Shown in pieces: positions 17,972 to 27,303 of a DNA stretch of 64,000 nt. Position numbers and translations under genes: made by a program. Under the pieces are notes generated by a model, which did not search any database, was not told the origin of the DNA, and saw only the letters and a program-made list of their open reading frames with translations. This stretch comes from Planctomycetaceae bacterium (lineage in GTDB: Bacteria > Planctomycetota > Planctomycetia > Pirellulales > Pirellulaceae). Each line of letters begins with the position of its first letter. The first letter of the stretch is position 1. The stretch spans positions 1 to 64,000 of the forward strand of contig PAQH01000056.1 of assembly GCA_002709225.1 (NCBI GenBank), in the 5' to 3' direction.

Positions 17972-19603
17972 TTAATCCGCACTGACCATCGTCGCCGCCC
18001 AATAAATTCCATTCTTCAACAACTGGTTGAAGGCGGGCTGGCTGAAATCATTCGGATGTCCCAGCGCTGTGTAAAACACTCGGCCACCATACTTGGAAGT
18101 ATTCGTCCAGGCCAAGGGTTCAGGATCTTTTCCTGGCACCGCCCCAATCAAGAGCGGTGTCGCCGAAGTGACCAGCGGGCCCGCTTTGTACAACGAACCA
18201 TAACCTTGTAGTTGATCGGTCTGAACACCGGCCAGCAAAGGGTGACCGCTGCCAGAGGCAGAAACTTGGACGGAAACCGCAACGCCCGCGCCATGATGTC
18301 CGGTGTAATTACCGCCCAAGATATCATGGTCAAACGATTCCCAGGCCAAGTAGCCGGCAGGTGGCTCCTTTCCATTCAGAGAAAAAGGGTGACTGGCGGT
18401 GCGGATTCCGACCACCGGCTTACCACCTTCAATAAAGTTGCGAATCAGGGCCATCTGGTTGGGAGGCAGGACACGTCGCCGGACGCTCAGCAGTAAGACA
18501 TCTGCATCCTGTAACACTTCGATACCCGGCAAGTCATTCCGCTCATCGGCATTCGCGAAAATGTGACTCACTCGAAAATCCTTGCCGAGTTGTTCCAGGC
18601 AGAACTTCGGCAGTGTGCGATTGGTTTCGTATTCTCGCTCAGCCGTTACCACGACCAGGTGAGGGCGCGTGTCTTTCTTGAATTGAAACGGTTGACCACC
18701 CAGAATTTGATCACTGGTAATCGTCGGACAGACCCATTTTTCAATGTGCTCGACGATCAAATCAGTCCCCGTGAAGTGACTCACGTAGGGTGCTCGAGCG
18801 GGATTGTACATGGTATCAGTCATATCTCTTACGAGAACGACTTGCTTGCCATTTCTTGCCATTTGCCGCAAACCAAATGGACGCCCTAGTACACACATGT
18901 TGGTATGAACGCCCACCAGCATGACACGAGCGATACCCTTCATCTCCAGGACACTCCAAATTTCTTCGCCGTTGTCACTAACGTAATCATCGTTACGAAT
19001 CTCCAGCAGGTCGGTCTGGGCTTTCCATGGCGCTCCGGGATTGCGCCCCATGGCCTTTAACTTGGCGGCCCACCGTTGGTGTTCCTCGAGATCGTCGTCC
19101 TCACCACCGTCCGACTGGTCAATTGGGTATTTCCCGTTTTCCTCCGCAGGAATCTTGTAACACCACTGGCCGATATCTTTCGGTATGTTTGTTGCCCGCG
19201 GAATCGTCTGCGCCCGCTTCCTGGCGGGGTGATCACGGTAGCGTTCCATACAACTACTCGGCGCATGAATAATGGTGGCGCCTCGCGACCGCATGTGATT
19301 GAGCAACGCATTCATGCGTGGCGCCATCTCGGCGCCCCGGCGCGTCGCGTTCAAGCAATGGTGCAGATCCCACATGTCGCAAACAATGACGGCAACTTGA
19401 CCCGGATCCCACTGGGCCGACTTCACTACGGCGTGAAAACGGCCCGTTTGGGGCGCCGTTTCCTGCCGACTGCGCAGTTGCAGTGTGAGCATTGCGGACT
19501 CTTTGTCATCCGCCTGTAGAGATCCCGGCAAGCCACATGCCACCAGCGTGAAAATACCTGCCAACCGCCACATCACTTCGTTCGGATGCTTGTCCATCGC
19601 CAT
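17972..19603 (-). CDS. Exported two-domain protein: isochorismatase-like hydrolase fused to a ThuA-like domain
   Basis: A 543-residue protein with a signal peptide (MWRLAGIFTLVACGLPGSLQA). The first domain (about 55-290) is a cysteine hydrolase of the isochorismatase type: VAVIVCDMWDLHHC supplies the acidic residue and MLVGVHTNMCVLGRP carries the likely nucleophilic cysteine. It is followed by a ThuA-like, class I amidotransferase-fold domain (about 310-540) with LVVVTAEREYETN, DVLLLSVRRR, GKPVVGIRTASHPF and GRVFYTALGHPNDF. ThuA relatives are linked to sugar use in other bacteria. A secreted fusion of the two suggests a periplasmic catabolic role, substrate unknown. GGAG lies 4 bases before ATG 19603 and 10 before ATG 19597; either may be used. 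Confidence 0.84.
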   Translation of the reverse strand: MAMDKHPNEVMWRLAGIFTLVACGLPGSLQADDKESAMLTLQLRSRQETAPQTGRFHAVVKSAQWDPGQVAVIVCDMWDLHHCLNATRRGAEMAPRMNALLNHMRSRGATIIHAPSSCMERYRDHPARKRAQTIPRATNIPKDIGQWCYKIPAEENGKYPIDQSDGGEDDDLEEHQRWAAKLKAMGRNPGAPWKAQTDLLEIRNDDYVSDNGEEIWSVLEMKGIARVMLVGVHTNMCVLGRPFGLRQMARNGKQVVLVRDMTDTMYNPARAPYVSHFTGTDLIVEHIEKWVCPTITSDQILGGQPFQFKKDTRPHLVVVTAEREYETNRTLPKFCLEQLGKDFRVSHIFANADERNDLPGIEVLQDADVLLLSVRRRVLPPNQMALIRNFIEGGKPVVGIRTASHPFSLNGKEPPAGYLAWESFDHDILGGNYTGHHGAGVAVSVQVSASGSGHPLLAGVQTDQLQGYGSLYKAGPLVTSATPLLIGAVPGKDPEPLAWTNTSKYGGRVFYTALGHPNDFSQPAFNQLLKNGIYWAATMVSAD

Positions 19604-19812
19604 CGGTCTCCTGCCAGAAGCCACTCGTCATTCGCAAACCCATTCGCTGCGTCGCCAACATAGTCCCTGTAAGCAACGTTTGCAATGTTTTCAGCACAAC
19701 TGTTGCAGCGGAGAACACCCAGCCAACACAATCGGTTGCTATCTCGCGACAGCATGCGATGATATCCGCACTCTTCAATACACGCATCAATCGTCCGCAG
19801 CGAGAAATCACC

Positions 19813-21444
19813 ATGCAAGGCGGTCAGGCTATCGCTCAGATACTCAAATCCGAAGGCATCCAGCATGTCTTCTGCTTTCCGTTCACACCAATTCTGGAAG
19901 CGTTGTCGGACGCCGAAATTCGGCCAATTGTGGCGCGCCAGGAACGCGTTGCAGAAAACATGGCAGACGGGTTTTCAAGAGCCAGTAACGGACAACAACT
20001 GGGAGTTGTCACCGTCCAACAAGCGGCCGGCGCAGAAAATGCATTTGCTGGAATTGCCCACGCCTGGACGGACTCCAGTCCACTACTATTCCTACCCGGT
20101 CATCCCGGTCGAGACTTGCTGGGGGTCCCGCCGACTTTCGATGCGATCAATAGCTTTCGCGCGGTCACCAAATGGTCCGACTGGGTACCCTCGGCTGACG
20201 CCATCGAACAACGCATGAGGCGAGCCTTCACGCTGCTCAGGTCAGGCCGACCGGGACCTGTGATGCTGGAAATCCCAGCGGACATCGCGCAGCATTCCTT
20301 GAGCCACCCGTTGAATTATCAGCCAGTCACACCAGCGATCAGCAGTGGTGATCCAGACGCAATTCAAGATGCAGTTCGGCTGCTGCGTGGTGCCGAACGC
20401 CCCATGATCTGGGCCGGACAAGGAGTACTCTACGCCGGCGGTAGCCCCGCCTTGACCACCTTAGCGGAACAACTCGCGGCGCCGGTGATGACAACGCTGC
20501 TGGGTAAGAGTGCGTTTAATGAAACCCATCCCTTGTCACTGGGTACGGGCGCCTACGCGAGCACGGATATGGTACGGGACTACCTGCGACAGAGTGACGC
20601 AATCCTCGCCATTGGAGCCAGCCTTTCCAAGACGATCTTTGCGCCAGACTTGCCGGCAGGTAAACGGATTGTCCACGCGACAGTCGATCCACGCGATCTC
20701 AACAAAGACTACCAGGCAGATGTTTCAATTCTCGGAGATGCCCGGTTGATCCTTGAACAACTCGTAGCAGAAGTCCGTTTGCAAGGCCCGACAGATGCGG
20801 ACCAGCAACAGCGCGTTCGTGACCACCTGGACCGAGTGCGCGCACCCTGGAAACAACGATGGCAACCCAAACTCACTGCGGACGAAGTGCCCATCAATCC
20901 CTATCGCGTCATCGGTGAACTGATCCGAGCAACGGATCCTGCGAAGACCATTGTCACGCATGATTCCGGCAATCCCCGTGATCAATTACTGCCAATCTAT
21001 GAATCGGTGGTCCCCCGTGGGTACCTCGGCTGGGGACATTCCACGCAACTTGGATTTTCCTTAGGGGTTTCAATGGGAGCGAAGCTGGCGCAGCCCGAAA
21101 AACTGGTTGTCCATTTTCTCGGGGATGCCGCGTTTGGGATGGTCGGAATGGACATCGAAACCGCCGTCCGCGAAGAAATCCCGATTCTGACGATGCTGCT
21201 AAACAACTCCGCTATGGGAAACTACGAAAAAAACATTCCCATCTCTTGTGAGCGTTTCGGCACCAAACAACTCAGTGGTAACTACGCTGAGGTGGCCCGT
21301 GGTTTGGGCGCCCATGCAGAACGAGTCGAAGCCCCTCAGGAAATTGCAGCGGCAATTCAGCGCGGCATCAACGCCACACGTGAAGGACGTCCCGCTGTCC
21401 TCGAATTCATCACCCGCGAAGAACCTGACATGGCGATCGGATGA
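19813..21444 (+). CDS. Thiamine-diphosphate-dependent enzyme (acetolactate synthase / benzoylformate decarboxylase superfamily)
   Basis: A 543-residue three-domain ThDP enzyme. The N-terminal PYR domain has VARQERVAENMADGFSRA, with Glu44 in the position of the cofactor-activating glutamate. The central domain (about 190-330) begins LLRGAERPMIWAGQGVLYAGG. The C-terminal PP domain has the ThDP/magnesium motif from GDAAFGM (437-443) to LLNNSAMG. It ends near the domain boundary without the tail of IlvB, and no IlvN-like subunit is adjacent, so it is more likely a 2-keto-acid decarboxylase, carboligase or oxalyl-CoA-decarboxylase-like enzyme than the biosynthetic synthase. ATG 19813 is chosen over an in-frame start at 19759 because the PYR domain begins at once. 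Confidence 0.86.
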   Translation: MQGGQAIAQILKSEGIQHVFCFPFTPILEALSDAEIRPIVARQERVAENMADGFSRASNGQQLGVVTVQQAAGAENAFAGIAHAWTDSSPLLFLPGHPGRDLLGVPPTFDAINSFRAVTKWSDWVPSADAIEQRMRRAFTLLRSGRPGPVMLEIPADIAQHSLSHPLNYQPVTPAISSGDPDAIQDAVRLLRGAERPMIWAGQGVLYAGGSPALTTLAEQLAAPVMTTLLGKSAFNETHPLSLGTGAYASTDMVRDYLRQSDAILAIGASLSKTIFAPDLPAGKRIVHATVDPRDLNKDYQADVSILGDARLILEQLVAEVRLQGPTDADQQQRVRDHLDRVRAPWKQRWQPKLTADEVPINPYRVIGELIRATDPAKTIVTHDSGNPRDQLLPIYESVVPRGYLGWGHSTQLGFSLGVSMGAKLAQPEKLVVHFLGDAAFGMVGMDIETAVREEIPILTMLLNNSAMGNYEKNIPISCERFGTKQLSGNYAEVARGLGAHAERVEAPQEIAAAIQRGINATREGRPAVLEFITREEPDMAIG

Positions 21445-21504
21445 TCTCGACAGTTCGCCACCCATGAAAATACGTCATGCTGGTGTGTGCCTGAAACAAT
21501 ACCA

Positions 21505-23898
21505 CTAGGGCGATTCAAGCAGAACAGTGGCCTCGCTAATGATGTCGACCCCACTTTCCATTTTACCAGTCGCGCGGAAGGTCAGTTGAAATTCCCGACC
21601 AGGCATCACCACTTCGGTCAGCCGCAGGGGAATCACAACATCAGTCTGACCTGCCGGAATCAAAGTCGGTTCTATCTGTAGTGGCAATCCCTGAGGCGGA
21701 TCCACCAGTTCGATCCGCATCGGTCCGGTCAAATTGGATGTACGCTTCAACTTCAAATGACAGCGTAGCACGTTCTCTGCGCCTAAAACGATGCGGGGGG
21801 TCGCCGCAATGAGTTTTACCACTGGTGGCAATGTCCGCAGCATATTGCGTTTTTCGCTGACCACCAGGAATGACTGACGGCGCCCGTGTTTATCGATAAA
21901 GCTCGCATAGGCCTGAGTGTAGAGCTGAGACTGCGACTGCACATTAATATGCATCGTCTCCGGGAGATAGATAGGCATGTGGAACTCCGCCTCTGCCTGC
22001 GGCAAGGTGAAATCGAGCATCCGCACACCATCCAAATCGCGATTCTGTCGATCGCCCGTCTGAAAAAAGATTTCACCCTGAAAATCACCCAAACGTTCGA
22101 CGGTCATCGGATAGGGAAACACCGACCCGCGGTGGGCATAAAGATAAGCTTCGGAACAAAACAATCTGAAAACCGGCGGATGTCGGACCGTTAAGTTGAG
22201 TACCGGTATGGTCGGTGCGCCAATGCTGACGCCTTCCGCATCTCGACCCAAGTGGGGAGCGTGGGCGTGTCGAGTCATCGCACTGCCGCCGATCTGCGAT
22301 GTGCCAATCACCCGCAGGGTATAACTGGTCGCCACGGTCTGGTCACTGGCCTGGATCTTGAGTTTACCATTGTTACTCCCGGCAGGGACGTCTACGGGTT
22401 CCGCCGTCACACCCTCAGGAGGCTCCAACAACGCAAGTTTCACGGCACCGGAAAATCCTCCCGTGCGAACCACGTCCACCGCCAACTCCAGCCCACTTCC
22501 CTGCAATACACTGGCACTATCAGCACCCAAAGCGAGTGTGAAGTCAGGCTCTGCCGGCACCACAGACAACCGGTAGATAAACTCCGGCCCCCCCCGTGCA
22601 CCAAAACGCAGGTCCCTTAACCGTATTCGAAACACCCCATCTGCCGGTGCCTTCCAATCGGCCCGACAAATGCCCGCCGACGATTCGACACCGCGTGCCT
22701 GGACAAGTACCTTCCCCGCCGCATCGGTTAACTGCATACTGGGAAACACTACCGTTTGTGCAGGTAAGGCGCTGCAAGAAACCGTATACAACTGCCCTTG
22801 TTGGGCCACAAATTCAAACCAGTCTGTATCGCGCGCCGTGAGGAACTGGCCACTGGCACTTCCTGGCACCGACAGCGGCGTACTCTGAGCAGGTAACTCG
22901 TTTGGTTCCTGCTCGCGCCGGTGAGGATGTGGCAAGCTGGCTAGTTGAATACCGTTGGATGCAAATTGTGGATCCTTCCAAAGAAACGCCTCCGCCGTCT
23001 CGGGAAATGCAATGCGTTTACGCACGACTTGCCAATCGGTGTCACCCGACAATTGGTAGAGTTCAATCTCTTGTTCGGTCCCCGCCTGGCCACTCGATGG
23101 AAAAGCAAACTGCGTTGCAGCCGAAGTGGTCAGATTCACGCGATAGACATACGACGGATCACCGCGAAACGAAACATTTGCCATCCGCATCAGATACTCG
23201 CCATCCTGTTCAACGCGCAAAGCCAGGATCGGATCACTACCCCGATAAACAGATTGCACAGGCAGCGGCCGGGCATCGCTATCAAGAATCTCCACGATCG
23301 GATCCAGTCGCGATCCCAAGCGACGGGCCAAAACTTCACAAATAATGACCTGCCCTCTGGTCGCTGTGAAGCGAAAATAGTCCAGATCTCGTTCACCGTG
23401 GATCTGGCCATTGATCGTCACCGGCAGTGTGATCTGCTCTGCTCGGTCCGAGCTGGAATTGGACTCCGACTCGATGAACTCGGGGAGTTCTCCAATTACA
23501 AACGGCCGGGATTGAGTTCCGCCCTGCGCGCAACCCAATCGCCAGAAAATAGTCCCCAGTGGCGCCGTTTCAGAAATAGCAATCTCAGAACGCCACTGCT
23601 TCGGATAGCTGACTGGGATTTCGGTCGGTTTGCGGCGCGGGGAAGGCTCACCTTCATCGGTAACACGCGTCCCCAAAGTCTGTGGAACTTGAACGCCCTC
23701 ACCGAAAACAAACAGATTGGCACCCGGGGGAAGACACTCCGCGCCCACACGGACCATCACCTTCGTACCACGCTGTCCTCCTGCGGGAAAAATATGCGTG
23801 CTGGTAGGATCACGTGAAGGAACAGGCTGTGCCGATGCCATCGCAACACAAAACAACGCACTGGCAACACCCGAGCAGACCGAAAGTCGGCTGAACAT
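21505..23898 (-). CDS. Secreted PPC-domain protein
   Basis: A 797-residue exported protein: signal peptide 1-23 (ALFCVAMASAQ) and then a string of beta-rich modules. The first (about 35-140) reads IFPAGGQRGTKVMVRVGAECLPPG and is common in planctomycete secreted proteins. Two pre-peptidase C-terminal (PPC) modules follow, marked by ERDLDYFRFTATRGQ (about 170-250) and ARDTDWFEFVAQQGQLY (about 360-450). The remainder is Ig-like beta-sheet with no catalytic motif visible. It is probably a binding or surface-display protein. GGAG is 8 bases before ATG 23898. It is convergent with the ThDP enzyme gene (60 bases between stops). Confidence 0.84.
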   Translation of the reverse strand: MFSRLSVCSGVASALFCVAMASAQPVPSRDPTSTHIFPAGGQRGTKVMVRVGAECLPPGANLFVFGEGVQVPQTLGTRVTDEGEPSPRRKPTEIPVSYPKQWRSEIAISETAPLGTIFWRLGCAQGGTQSRPFVIGELPEFIESESNSSSDRAEQITLPVTINGQIHGERDLDYFRFTATRGQVIICEVLARRLGSRLDPIVEILDSDARPLPVQSVYRGSDPILALRVEQDGEYLMRMANVSFRGDPSYVYRVNLTTSAATQFAFPSSGQAGTEQEIELYQLSGDTDWQVVRKRIAFPETAEAFLWKDPQFASNGIQLASLPHPHRREQEPNELPAQSTPLSVPGSASGQFLTARDTDWFEFVAQQGQLYTVSCSALPAQTVVFPSMQLTDAAGKVLVQARGVESSAGICRADWKAPADGVFRIRLRDLRFGARGGPEFIYRLSVVPAEPDFTLALGADSASVLQGSGLELAVDVVRTGGFSGAVKLALLEPPEGVTAEPVDVPAGSNNGKLKIQASDQTVATSYTLRVIGTSQIGGSAMTRHAHAPHLGRDAEGVSIGAPTIPVLNLTVRHPPVFRLFCSEAYLYAHRGSVFPYPMTVERLGDFQGEIFFQTGDRQNRDLDGVRMLDFTLPQAEAEFHMPIYLPETMHINVQSQSQLYTQAYASFIDKHGRRQSFLVVSEKRNMLRTLPPVVKLIAATPRIVLGAENVLRCHLKLKRTSNLTGPMRIELVDPPQGLPLQIEPTLIPAGQTDVVIPLRLTEVVMPGREFQLTFRATGKMESGVDIISEATVLLESP

Positions 23899-24056
23899 AG
23901 CATGCTCTCCACAGGTGGTTTCTAAACGTGACTCGGTGATTCTGACTTACTTGGCGATTCTAACAGACCAGTTCCCGAGAAGCCAAAAGAACCGGCCTGC
24001 ATTCAGTCGCGGCGGGAAAATCGCGTGGTCATTAGCGATTCAGCTTACCTTTGCGG

Positions 24057-24500
24057 TCAGCGGACAGTCGCCTGGCCGTCATGTTCGGTAAGCACAATCT
24101 CGAGTTTGGTGCTCTCTACGATCGAAACCAATTCAGCGCGTTCACCCGACGGCAATTCAAACTGATCAAACGTAGTTGCAAGATCTTCCATGAAAACGTC
24201 CCACTCGGACTCCGTGATCTCCAGGTGGGCATGGGAATCATACATCGAGCGTCCCGTGTAGGTTTGGGGCCCTCCACTTGCCCAACAGACCATTTCCGTG
24301 ACCAGGTACTTGAATCCAGAACGCGAAACGCGATGGTGAGCCTCGTCAACCCGTGGATTGGCGTTCAAACGTGGATCATCCATGATGCGATCAATGAAAT
24401 CATCGACTACCGGAGCGATCGAATAGACGCCACCGAGTCGCTCATACAGAGACGGCGGTGAATCTGCGGAGCTGTTGGAATGATCATTTTCCGAACACAC
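24057..24500 (-). CDS. Group I truncated haemoglobin
   Basis: A 147-residue globin of the 2-over-2 type. The start SLYERLGGVYSIAPVVDDFIDRIMDDP is the A/B-helix signature of truncated globins. MYDSHAHLEITESEWDVF contains the candidate proximal (F8) histidine, followed by the H-helix region. Such proteins bind O2 or NO and often take part in NO detoxification or redox sensing; which applies here is unknown. The GTG start at 24500 is backed by GGGGGA 5 bases upstream. The N-terminal 16 residues are a polar extension. No partner reductase is adjacent. Confidence 0.9.
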   Translation of the reverse strand: MCSENDHSNSSADSPPSLYERLGGVYSIAPVVDDFIDRIMDDPRLNANPRVDEAHHRVSRSGFKYLVTEMVCWASGGPQTYTGRSMYDSHAHLEITESEWDVFMEDLATTFDQFELPSGERAELVSIVESTKLEIVLTEHDGQATVR

Positions 24501-24711
24501 GATGTTCCCCCTAAACCGGTTTCTTGTGATTTGAATCGACCTGTTTGGTGGCCGGCTAGCAAATTAAGAGAAGCGTGGATTGTAACGAGAAGGCGGCACC
24601 TGTTCCATGAGCGCCGCCACCTGAGACGTTGCCCAGCAGCGGCCAACCCAGCGTGCCTCGGTTGACTTCGTCCGCCGGCGGCAAGGCGTCACAGACTCCA
24701 CAGTGGGCTCT

Positions 24712-26349
24712 TCACGGTAGTTGCCGCTTGACAACAGCGCTCGGTTTCCAGCCCAGCCGATGCGCTCGAATCCAGATCGAAGTTTTCGGTGGAACAAGTA
24801 CTGGCGTACTGTAGATTCGCCAGGGCGCGTCACGACGCAAACGAAACGCGATCGACGCGCCTGGTGTGGAAGAGTCGATTGCCACACGTACATCATTATC
24901 GCCTTGCCGAACGATCGTCATTCTTGGAGCAGCTGTGGTTGGCTGCACCCCCAGAGGTGGCCACAGTTTTCGCACCAACTCCGCTTCGGGAAGATGGCCG
25001 AGATCCTCGACACGGCGAGTCCAGCGCTCGTGCGTTGCGCGCAATTCTGCCAATTTAGGGTAGTACTTGGGATCCGCGGCCAAATTTCGGATTTCGTGCG
25101 GATCTGTTTGCGTGTCATACAGCTCTTCCAACGGTTTTCGGGTCGCGGTGAATTGCCACTGCCGCTCTCCCAGTCGATTGTCCTTGATTAACCTCAGTAG
25201 TTCCTGCATCCCCGCAGCGCGGTCACGATACGGAATGAACCCGATGTAGGGTAAATCCGGCCGGTAGTTCCGAACATATTTGAACCGTTTATCACGGACA
25301 GCGCGAATGGTCTCAGGGGCTGGGTCCATCCGATCGCGCGCGGCGAATACGTAACTCCGTTCAGGTCCTCTTTGCGACCCCAGGAAAGCCCGGCCCTGCA
25401 TGTGCTTTGGTATCGGGACACCCAATAAAGAAAGCATTGTGGGAGCAAAATCGACAAAACTCACCAGTTGTCCAGAAACCTCACCTCCACGATCTGCATT
25501 CGGCCAACGAATAATCAAAGGGACGTGAATACCTGAGTCATAAACCCAGCGTTTCATCCGCGGCAAACCGTCTCCATGATCACTAAAAAAGAACACGATG
25601 GTCTCATTCAGCAATCCGTCTTTAGTCAATTCCTTAAGTAACCGGCCAACCTTCCGATCCATGGCCGCGATGTTGTCATAATGTCGTGTTAGATCGTCTC
25701 TCAGTGCGGCGGTGTCGGGGTAATAGGGGGGGAGAGCAACCGTTGTCCGGTCGGTGACACGTGGCGAACGCTGTTGAAAAATACCGCTTTCGTGAGTCAC
25801 CGTGAGATTGAATACCGCGAAGAACGGCGTTTTCGCGGATGGGCGATTGCGCCAATGTGCCTGTTTGCCGCTCTCGTCCCAGGCGGTTACGGGCGCTCGA
25901 AACTGATAATCGGTCTTGGCGTTGTTGGTGCAATAATAACCTGCGACTCTGAGATACTCCGTGAAGCAACGGGCTGCAGGCGGCGGGGTTGCTTCATACG
26001 TAGGGATGGCCAGCAATTCCGGATCTGTAATCTGATCCAGCGCCGCGGTGCGTTTCCAGGTACGCATCGCCATTCCCCCAGTGGAATGGGGGTACATACC
26101 CAGAATCAACGTATGCCGATTCGGTGCGCAAACACCATAAACACCAAACGTCCGGGTAAAACGTACTCCCTGCTGCGCCAACCGATCGACGTTCGGTGTC
26201 GGTACGGTCGGGTCGCCATAGCAACCCAAACGAGGACTCATGTCCTCCACCGTAATCCACAGAACATTCAACTTGCGGGCCGCTGCTGCGGAGACTCCAA
26301 CAGGAGTTCCCAGGCAAACAGCAAACAGCATACAAAGCAGGCGTGACAC
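24712..26349 (-). CDS. Exported formylglycine-type sulfatase with a C-terminal beta module
   Basis: A 545-residue sulfatase. The signal peptide (MSRLLCMLFAVCLGTPVGVSA) follows GTG 26349, which has GAGGAG 9 bases upstream. The frame opens earlier (26409), but that start would place 20 extra residues before the signal. NVLWITVEDMSP provides the metal-binding acidic residues and CAPNR (Cys74) is the C-x-P-x-R signature whose cysteine becomes formylglycine. FFFSDHGDGLPRMKRWVYDSG carries the second metal site and a conserved Lys. The last 70 residues (ATP/DNDV to end) resemble a chitobiase/hexosaminidase C-terminal beta-sandwich. Target is probably a sulfated polysaccharide. No sulfatase-maturing enzyme is adjacent. 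Confidence 0.93.
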   Translation of the reverse strand: MSRLLCMLFAVCLGTPVGVSAAAARKLNVLWITVEDMSPRLGCYGDPTVPTPNVDRLAQQGVRFTRTFGVYGVCAPNRHTLILGMYPHSTGGMAMRTWKRTAALDQITDPELLAIPTYEATPPPAARCFTEYLRVAGYYCTNNAKTDYQFRAPVTAWDESGKQAHWRNRPSAKTPFFAVFNLTVTHESGIFQQRSPRVTDRTTVALPPYYPDTAALRDDLTRHYDNIAAMDRKVGRLLKELTKDGLLNETIVFFFSDHGDGLPRMKRWVYDSGIHVPLIIRWPNADRGGEVSGQLVSFVDFAPTMLSLLGVPIPKHMQGRAFLGSQRGPERSYVFAARDRMDPAPETIRAVRDKRFKYVRNYRPDLPYIGFIPYRDRAAGMQELLRLIKDNRLGERQWQFTATRKPLEELYDTQTDPHEIRNLAADPKYYPKLAELRATHERWTRRVEDLGHLPEAELVRKLWPPLGVQPTTAAPRMTIVRQGDNDVRVAIDSSTPGASIAFRLRRDAPWRIYSTPVLVPPKTSIWIRAHRLGWKPSAVVKRQLP

Positions 26350-26412
26350 GATCTGATTCTCCTCGCACGATCGGACATTCAAACCGCCTAGAACCAACCA
26401 GACAGACAACCG

Positions 26413-26775
26413 TCAGCTAACGAGCTCGATGGGCAACTGGTCGATCTTCGCCGCCAGAATGAAATCGTTTTCGCTAAGTCCTCCGATGGCGTGCGTCCAT
26501 AATTCGATCGCCACATTGCGATATCCGGACACATGCAAATCGGGGTGGTGTCCATCATCTTCGGCAACTTCGGCAACACGGTTGAAAAACTCCATCGCCG
26601 ACATAAAGTTCTTGACCTGCCATTCTTTCCGAATGCGCTGGCCATCTTCCGTAAGGAACCAACCGTTGAGATCCACTAACTGTCGGCGCGAGTCTTCAAG
26701 TGTGTAAGGTTCGACACCTCCTTCGCACGGTCGACAGCGTTTTCCAACAAGTTCTTCGATAGCTTGTGCACGCAT
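26413..26775 (-). CDS. 4a-hydroxytetrahydrobiopterin dehydratase (pterin-4a-carbinolamine dehydratase)
   Basis: A 120-residue PCD/DCoH protein, which recycles the 4a-hydroxy-pterin formed by aromatic amino acid hydroxylases. The active-site segment HHPDLH (76-81) and the following VAIELWTHAIGGLSENDF are diagnostic. The first 25 residues contain CRPCEGG, common in bacterial PCDs. AGGAGG lies 9 bases before ATG 26775. It is 60 bases upstream of the sulfatase gene on the same strand, but no phenylalanine hydroxylase is seen in the window. The protein may instead serve molybdopterin or folate metabolism. Confidence 0.94.
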   Translation of the reverse strand: MRAQAIEELVGKRCRPCEGGVEPYTLEDSRRQLVDLNGWFLTEDGQRIRKEWQVKNFMSAMEFFNRVAEVAEDDGHHPDLHVSGYRNVAIELWTHAIGGLSENDFILAAKIDQLPIELVS

Positions 26776-27303
26776 CAGTGCAACCCTCCTGTATCAACGT
26801 TTCGCGCCTCGGAAATCTGTAATGACGACGTACCGCATTCCGCGACCGTATCCATTCCACGGCTCGCATCCGCGCACCCTGCTCCGACACATCGAATTCC
26901 GTGGAACGGGTTGTCCCGATAGCTGGTATTTCACGGTTGCTCGCTCGTACTGGAACAGCGGTCCCACTAAAGAGACGCTCCCGGCGAACGAGAACCGTCT
27001 AGTGAAACTGCGGTTTTGCAGACAAATTGTACACCAATTGCCGACCGCGAAGCGGGCATCCAGCAACCTCATCGGTACGTTTCCAGGAGGCCTGCCGGGA
27101 ATCTCAGGCGGCCAGGTTCACGGCAGCGAATCATCCGCCCCAATGTCCAGATCTACCAGATCCCAGACACGCTGAGCTGCAGACAGCACAGCGCATCGCG
27201 ATGAGGATGCTCGCCGAACAGGTCCAGAACACATAGGATGATGATCACCCGGTACCAGGTAACACCGTTAACCCCGTCCAGATTTGTTCCCACTCCAGCC
27301 ACT
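26776..27303. other. Intergenic stretch with no supported gene
   Basis: 528 bases between divergent genes. Several short open frames run on both strands but none has a good ribosome site or a composition I trust. Promoters for the pterin dehydratase and permease genes must be here. I see no tRNA, riboswitch or repeat. Confidence 0.4.

Noticed and set aside
19813-21444. Call as biosynthetic acetolactate synthase IlvB
   Set aside because: No adjacent small subunit gene or other ilv gene, and the C-terminus is shorter; a broader superfamily call is safer.
24520-24560. T-arm-like sequence (GATTCAAATC on the minus strand) suggesting a tRNA
   Set aside because: No matching acceptor, D or anticodon stems at the right distances.
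26794-27175. Overlapping open frames on both strands between the pterin dehydratase and permease genes
   Set aside because: Neither has a supported start nor recognisable domain; the composition does not resemble neighbouring genes.
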